Assembly (NCBI RefSeq): GCF_900176465.1
Contig: NZ_FWXR01000010.1
Coordinates: 62,001-126,000, forward strand
Length of the DNA stretch: 64,000 nucleotides
Direction: 5' to 3'
Source of the DNA: Fulvimarina manganoxydans
Lineage (GTDB): Bacteria > Pseudomonadota > Alphaproteobacteria > Rhizobiales > Rhizobiaceae
The position numbers were made by a program, and so were the translations under genes. Positions 62,069-64,000 of this stretch are shown one piece after another (the stretch's first letter is position 1; each line of letters begins with the position of its first letter). Under the pieces are notes generated by a model, which saw only the letters and a list, made by a program, of their open reading frames with translations, had not been told where the DNA came from and did no database searches.

Positions 62069-62133
62069 GGGCGTTCGCATCGTGATGACCGGGATGGCAC
62101 CACATGGCTGCCGAACGATCCCATCAGACTTTC

Positions 62134-62163
62134 AAAACCGGCCCCGAAACGGGCCGGTTTTTT
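62134..62163 (+). terminator. Rho-independent terminator of carD
   Basis: AAACCGGCCC and GGGCCGGTTT form a perfect stem of ten pairs with a CGAAAC-type loop, followed by TTTTTT C. It lies 66 nt after the carD stop and is the clearest intrinsic terminator of the window. Confidence 0.92.
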
Positions 62164-62508
62164 CATGGGCAAATACGCTCAGAGCATCAGAGGACGCATT
62201 GGCATCGCCAGATGTTCACGATTCTCTCGACGGCGCGCCGGATGGCAAAACGACTGGCCGGTCGCGTTTTGCTCGCCGCTCAAACCCGACCAAGCCAAGA
62301 GCGCGCTTGCCTCCACGCCCGCCTTCATGCCACTGTCACGGGGCGGGTCTAGTGATGCGACGGTTCGTCGAGTGCTTTTCCACACGGACGCCTTTTCAGA
62401 CGCGAACGGTTTGAGCCTGAAACCGATAATTCCGTGTCAGAAAAACAAGCGCTTAGCTTGCCCCCGACTCCCACTCCTCTACATTTCGTAAAAAACTTTG
62501 CCCTCGCG

Positions 62509-62534
62509 GGAACGTTCTCCCGCTGGTCTGCGTT
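62509..62534 (+). promoter_or_regulatory. EcfG-type general stress promoter of rpoH
   Basis: GGAAC (62509-62513), then exactly 17 nt, then CGTT (62531-62534): the EcfG/RpoE2 consensus. The predicted start would be about 70 nt before the rpoH ATG (62614). In Sinorhizobium rpoH2 is under RpoE2 control, which fits. The match is seen; usage is inferred. Confidence 0.7.
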
Positions 62535-62613
62535 AACGCAGCATCGAACCGTTGTGCCTTGCGGCATGGCGGGACGGATGTCCCAGCCACAAACGCTCGA
62601 CCGGAGGGTTAGC

Positions 62614-63480
62614 ATGAAATCTCAGTCCGCTCGCCGTACGATGATCCGCGCTGCCATGGCCGCGCCTTACCTGGAGCGCGAAGAAGAATACGAGCTTGCG
62701 GTGCGCTGGAAGGAAGAGAAGGACCAGCAGGCCCTTCACAAGATCACCTCCGCCCATATGCGCCTCGTCATTTCGATGGCCTCGAAATTCCGCCATTTCG
62801 GCCTGCCGATGAACGATCTGATCCAGGAAGGTCATGTGGGCCTCCTGGAAGCGGCGGCCCGCTTCGAGCCGGAACGCGAAGTTCGCTTCTCCACCTATGC
62901 CACCTGGTGGATCAGAGCCTCCATCCAGGACTATATCCTTCGCAACTGGTCGATCGTGCGCGGCGGCACGTCCTCGGCCCAGAAAGCCCTCTTCTTCAAT
63001 CTGCGCCGGCTTCGTGCTCGCCTCAGCCAGGGCTCCGAGCCGATCTCCGGCAGCGCCATGTATCGCGAGATCGCGACAGCCCTGAATGTCTCGGAAGGCG
63101 ATGTCGCCTTGATGGATTCGCGTCTCTCCGGTCCCGATTCCTCCCTCAACGCGCCTCTTCTCGACGACGAGTCCGGCAGCGCCGACCGCCAGGACTTCCT
63201 CGTCGCCGACGATCCGCTTCCCGACGAGACGGTCTCCACCTCGATCGACGACGAGCGCCGCGTCACCTGGCTGACCAATGCGCTGGAAGTTCTGTCCGAG
63301 CGCGAATTGAAGATCATCCGCGAGCGCCGTCTGCAGGACGAGGGCGCCACCCTTGAAGCCCTCGGCACCAAGCTCGGCATTTCCAAGGAACGTGTCCGCC
63401 AGATCGAGACCCGCGCCATGGAAAAACTCCGGGCGGCTCTTCTCGAGACGAATGCCGACCGCTCGGCCTACGTCGCCTGA
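62614..63480 (+). CDS. rpoH: RNA polymerase sigma factor RpoH (sigma-32 family)
   Basis: A 288-residue sigma-70-family factor. Region 2 has LVISMASKFRHFGLPMNDLIQEGHVGLLEAAARFEPEREVRFSTYATWWI (in pieces), and the RpoH box is QKALFFNLRRLR (canonical QRKLFFNLR). Region 4 ends KLGISKERVRQIETRAMEKLR. It directs heat-shock and stress genes. GGAGG about 6 nt upstream supports ATG 62614. Promoter at 62509-62534 suggests that it belongs to the RpoH2-like class in the general stress response. Confidence 0.93.
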   Translation: MKSQSARRTMIRAAMAAPYLEREEEYELAVRWKEEKDQQALHKITSAHMRLVISMASKFRHFGLPMNDLIQEGHVGLLEAAARFEPEREVRFSTYATWWIRASIQDYILRNWSIVRGGTSSAQKALFFNLRRLRARLSQGSEPISGSAMYREIATALNVSEGDVALMDSRLSGPDSSLNAPLLDDESGSADRQDFLVADDPLPDETVSTSIDDERRVTWLTNALEVLSERELKIIRERRLQDEGATLEALGTKLGISKERVRQIETRAMEKLRAALLETNADRSAYVA

Positions 63481-63552
63481 TCGATCCATCTTAAGCGATG
63501 TCTGACGCTAAGCGGAGGACAATCGTTCGACGTCCCCTCCAGGGCGCATCAG

Positions 63553-63606
63553 AAAGCGCGATGCCGACGAGCCGCCTCATGGCTTCCCGGCCTCGCGCTT
63601 TTTTCG
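63553..63606 (+). terminator. Terminator-like hairpin after rpoH
   Basis: AAAGCGCGA (63553-63561) and TCGCGCTTT (63593-63601) form a perfect 9-bp stem with a 31-nt loop, followed by TTTTC. It lies 73 nt after the rpoH stop. The large loop makes it weaker than the carD terminator. Confidence 0.5.
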
Positions 63607-63641
63607 TTCAGGGTCCCGGGAAAGGGCGGATTTCTCGCTGT

Positions 63642-64000
63642 TCACCGATCCCGCTCAGCGATAAAGCGCGCGGCGGCGATCAGCACCTCGGCCCGATCGC
63701 CAAAGGGGGCGAGCACCCCTTCGGCCTCCGCCACCAGCTCCGCAAGGCGCCTGCGTGTCCATTCGATGCCGAAAAGCGCCGGCAAAGTCTTCTTGCCGCG
63801 TGCGCGATCCTTGCCAGCTGCCTTGCCGAGCTGGCTCGCATCGGCAGTTTCGTCCAAAAGATCGTCAGCCAACTGGAAGGCGAGACCGATGATCTCGCCG
63901 AAGCGGCGAAGCCTGTGGCGTTCATCAGCGCCTGCATTCCCAGCGATCGCCCCTGCCTCGCAGGCAAAGGCGATCAGGGCGCCGGTCTTCAGCGCCTGCA
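63642..64000 (-). CDS. Polyprenyl synthetase (farnesyl diphosphate synthase-like), C-terminal part
   Basis: The last 118 residues of a reverse-strand gene whose start lies beyond the window. TGALIAFACEAGAIAG, then GEIIGLAFQLADDLLDETAD, contains the second Asp-rich motif (D-D-x-x-D) of trans-isoprenyl diphosphate synthases, followed by GKDRARGKKTLPALFG and a helical end. It elongates isoprenoid chains from the MEP pathway (dxs is at 13580). IspA or another short-chain synthase; the chain-length residues lie outside the window. Confidence 0.88.
   Translation of the reverse strand, partial: QALKTGALIAFACEAGAIAGNAGADERHRLRRFGEIIGLAFQLADDLLDETADASQLGKAAGKDRARGKKTLPALFGIEWTRRRLAELVAEAEGVLAPFGDRAEVLIAAARFIAERDR

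Noticed and set aside
1-64000. CRISPR arrays, prophage genes, rRNA or tRNA operons
   Set aside because: No regularly spaced direct repeats, no phage structural or integrase genes and no RNA gene signatures were recognised on either strand.

Overview
This window is chromosomal DNA from a GC-rich alphaproteobacterium, most likely of the order Hyphomicrobiales (Rhizobiales). The evidence is the conserved gene strings (histone deacetylase-like / xseB / dxs / tlyA / rRNA methyltransferase; DUF2062 / lepB / rnc / era / recO; metX-metW), the DnaA-domain-IV-like + DUF6456 pair, DUF1344, DUF1194 and DUF3422 proteins, an RpoH-type sigma factor, a CdnL/CarD regulator, and two sequences fitting the EcfG general-stress promoter (GGAAC-N16/17-CGTT). 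An Aurantimonadaceae-like genus is possible but cannot be shown from this sequence alone. No rRNA, tRNA, CRISPR array, prophage or intact insertion sequence was seen.

Layout. 1-2.8 kb: the end of a GntR/FCD regulator, a UxaB-like hexuronate/polyol oxidoreductase and a sorbosone-dehydrogenase-like protein. 3.2-9.4 kb: a caa3-type terminal oxidase operon (subunit II with a C-terminal cytochrome c domain, a fused subunit I-III, a small membrane protein, CtaG and a tri-haem cytochrome c). 9.4-18.3 kb: housekeeping genes (aroC, xseB, dxs, tlyA, 23S rRNA methyltransferase, DedA), with a HicA/DUF1902 toxin-antitoxin pair between aroC and the deacetylase-like gene. 18.3-29.8 kb: a DnaA-IV-like regulator pair, an entericidin behind an EcfG-type promoter, patatin and ExoD proteins, and two secreted-type proteins with C-terminal DUF4214 modules (an M64 peptidase and a CHRD-like protein). 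29.8-44 kb: amn, an orphan VapB beside a VapC stump, argB, sdaA, metXW, a NarX/NarL-like two-component pair, a macro-domain protein with a LutA-like Fe-S protein, and DUF3422. 44-51.5 kb: a ParA-like ATPase with an abnormal P-loop, then a glycolate oxidase operon glcD-E-F interrupted twice by accessory gene pairs. 51.8-57.2 kb: DUF2062-lepB-rnc-era-recO, in which acpS is not found at its usual place and two tandem inhibitor-I9-like small genes sit between era and recO. 57.2-64 kb: an MFS transporter, def, an alpha/beta hydrolase, carD, rpoH (EcfG-type promoter) and the end of a polyprenyl synthetase gene.

How the genes work together. The caa3 block gives a self-contained terminal oxidase with its assembly factor and its own cytochromes. 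GlcDEF oxidises glycolate and passes electrons to the respiratory chain. RpoH and the entericidin probably belong to the general stress regulon. The tightly overlapping stop/start codons (ATGA, GTGA) in the cox, tlyA-dedA, metXW, glc and lepB-rnc-era blocks indicate translationally coupled operons. The most interesting irregularities are the K-channel lysine-to-glutamine change in the oxidase, the double interruption of the glc operon with coupling retained, the tandem I9-like pair without a visible protease, the P-loop-less ParA relative, and two families of short dispersed repeats, one of which abuts the broken vapC.
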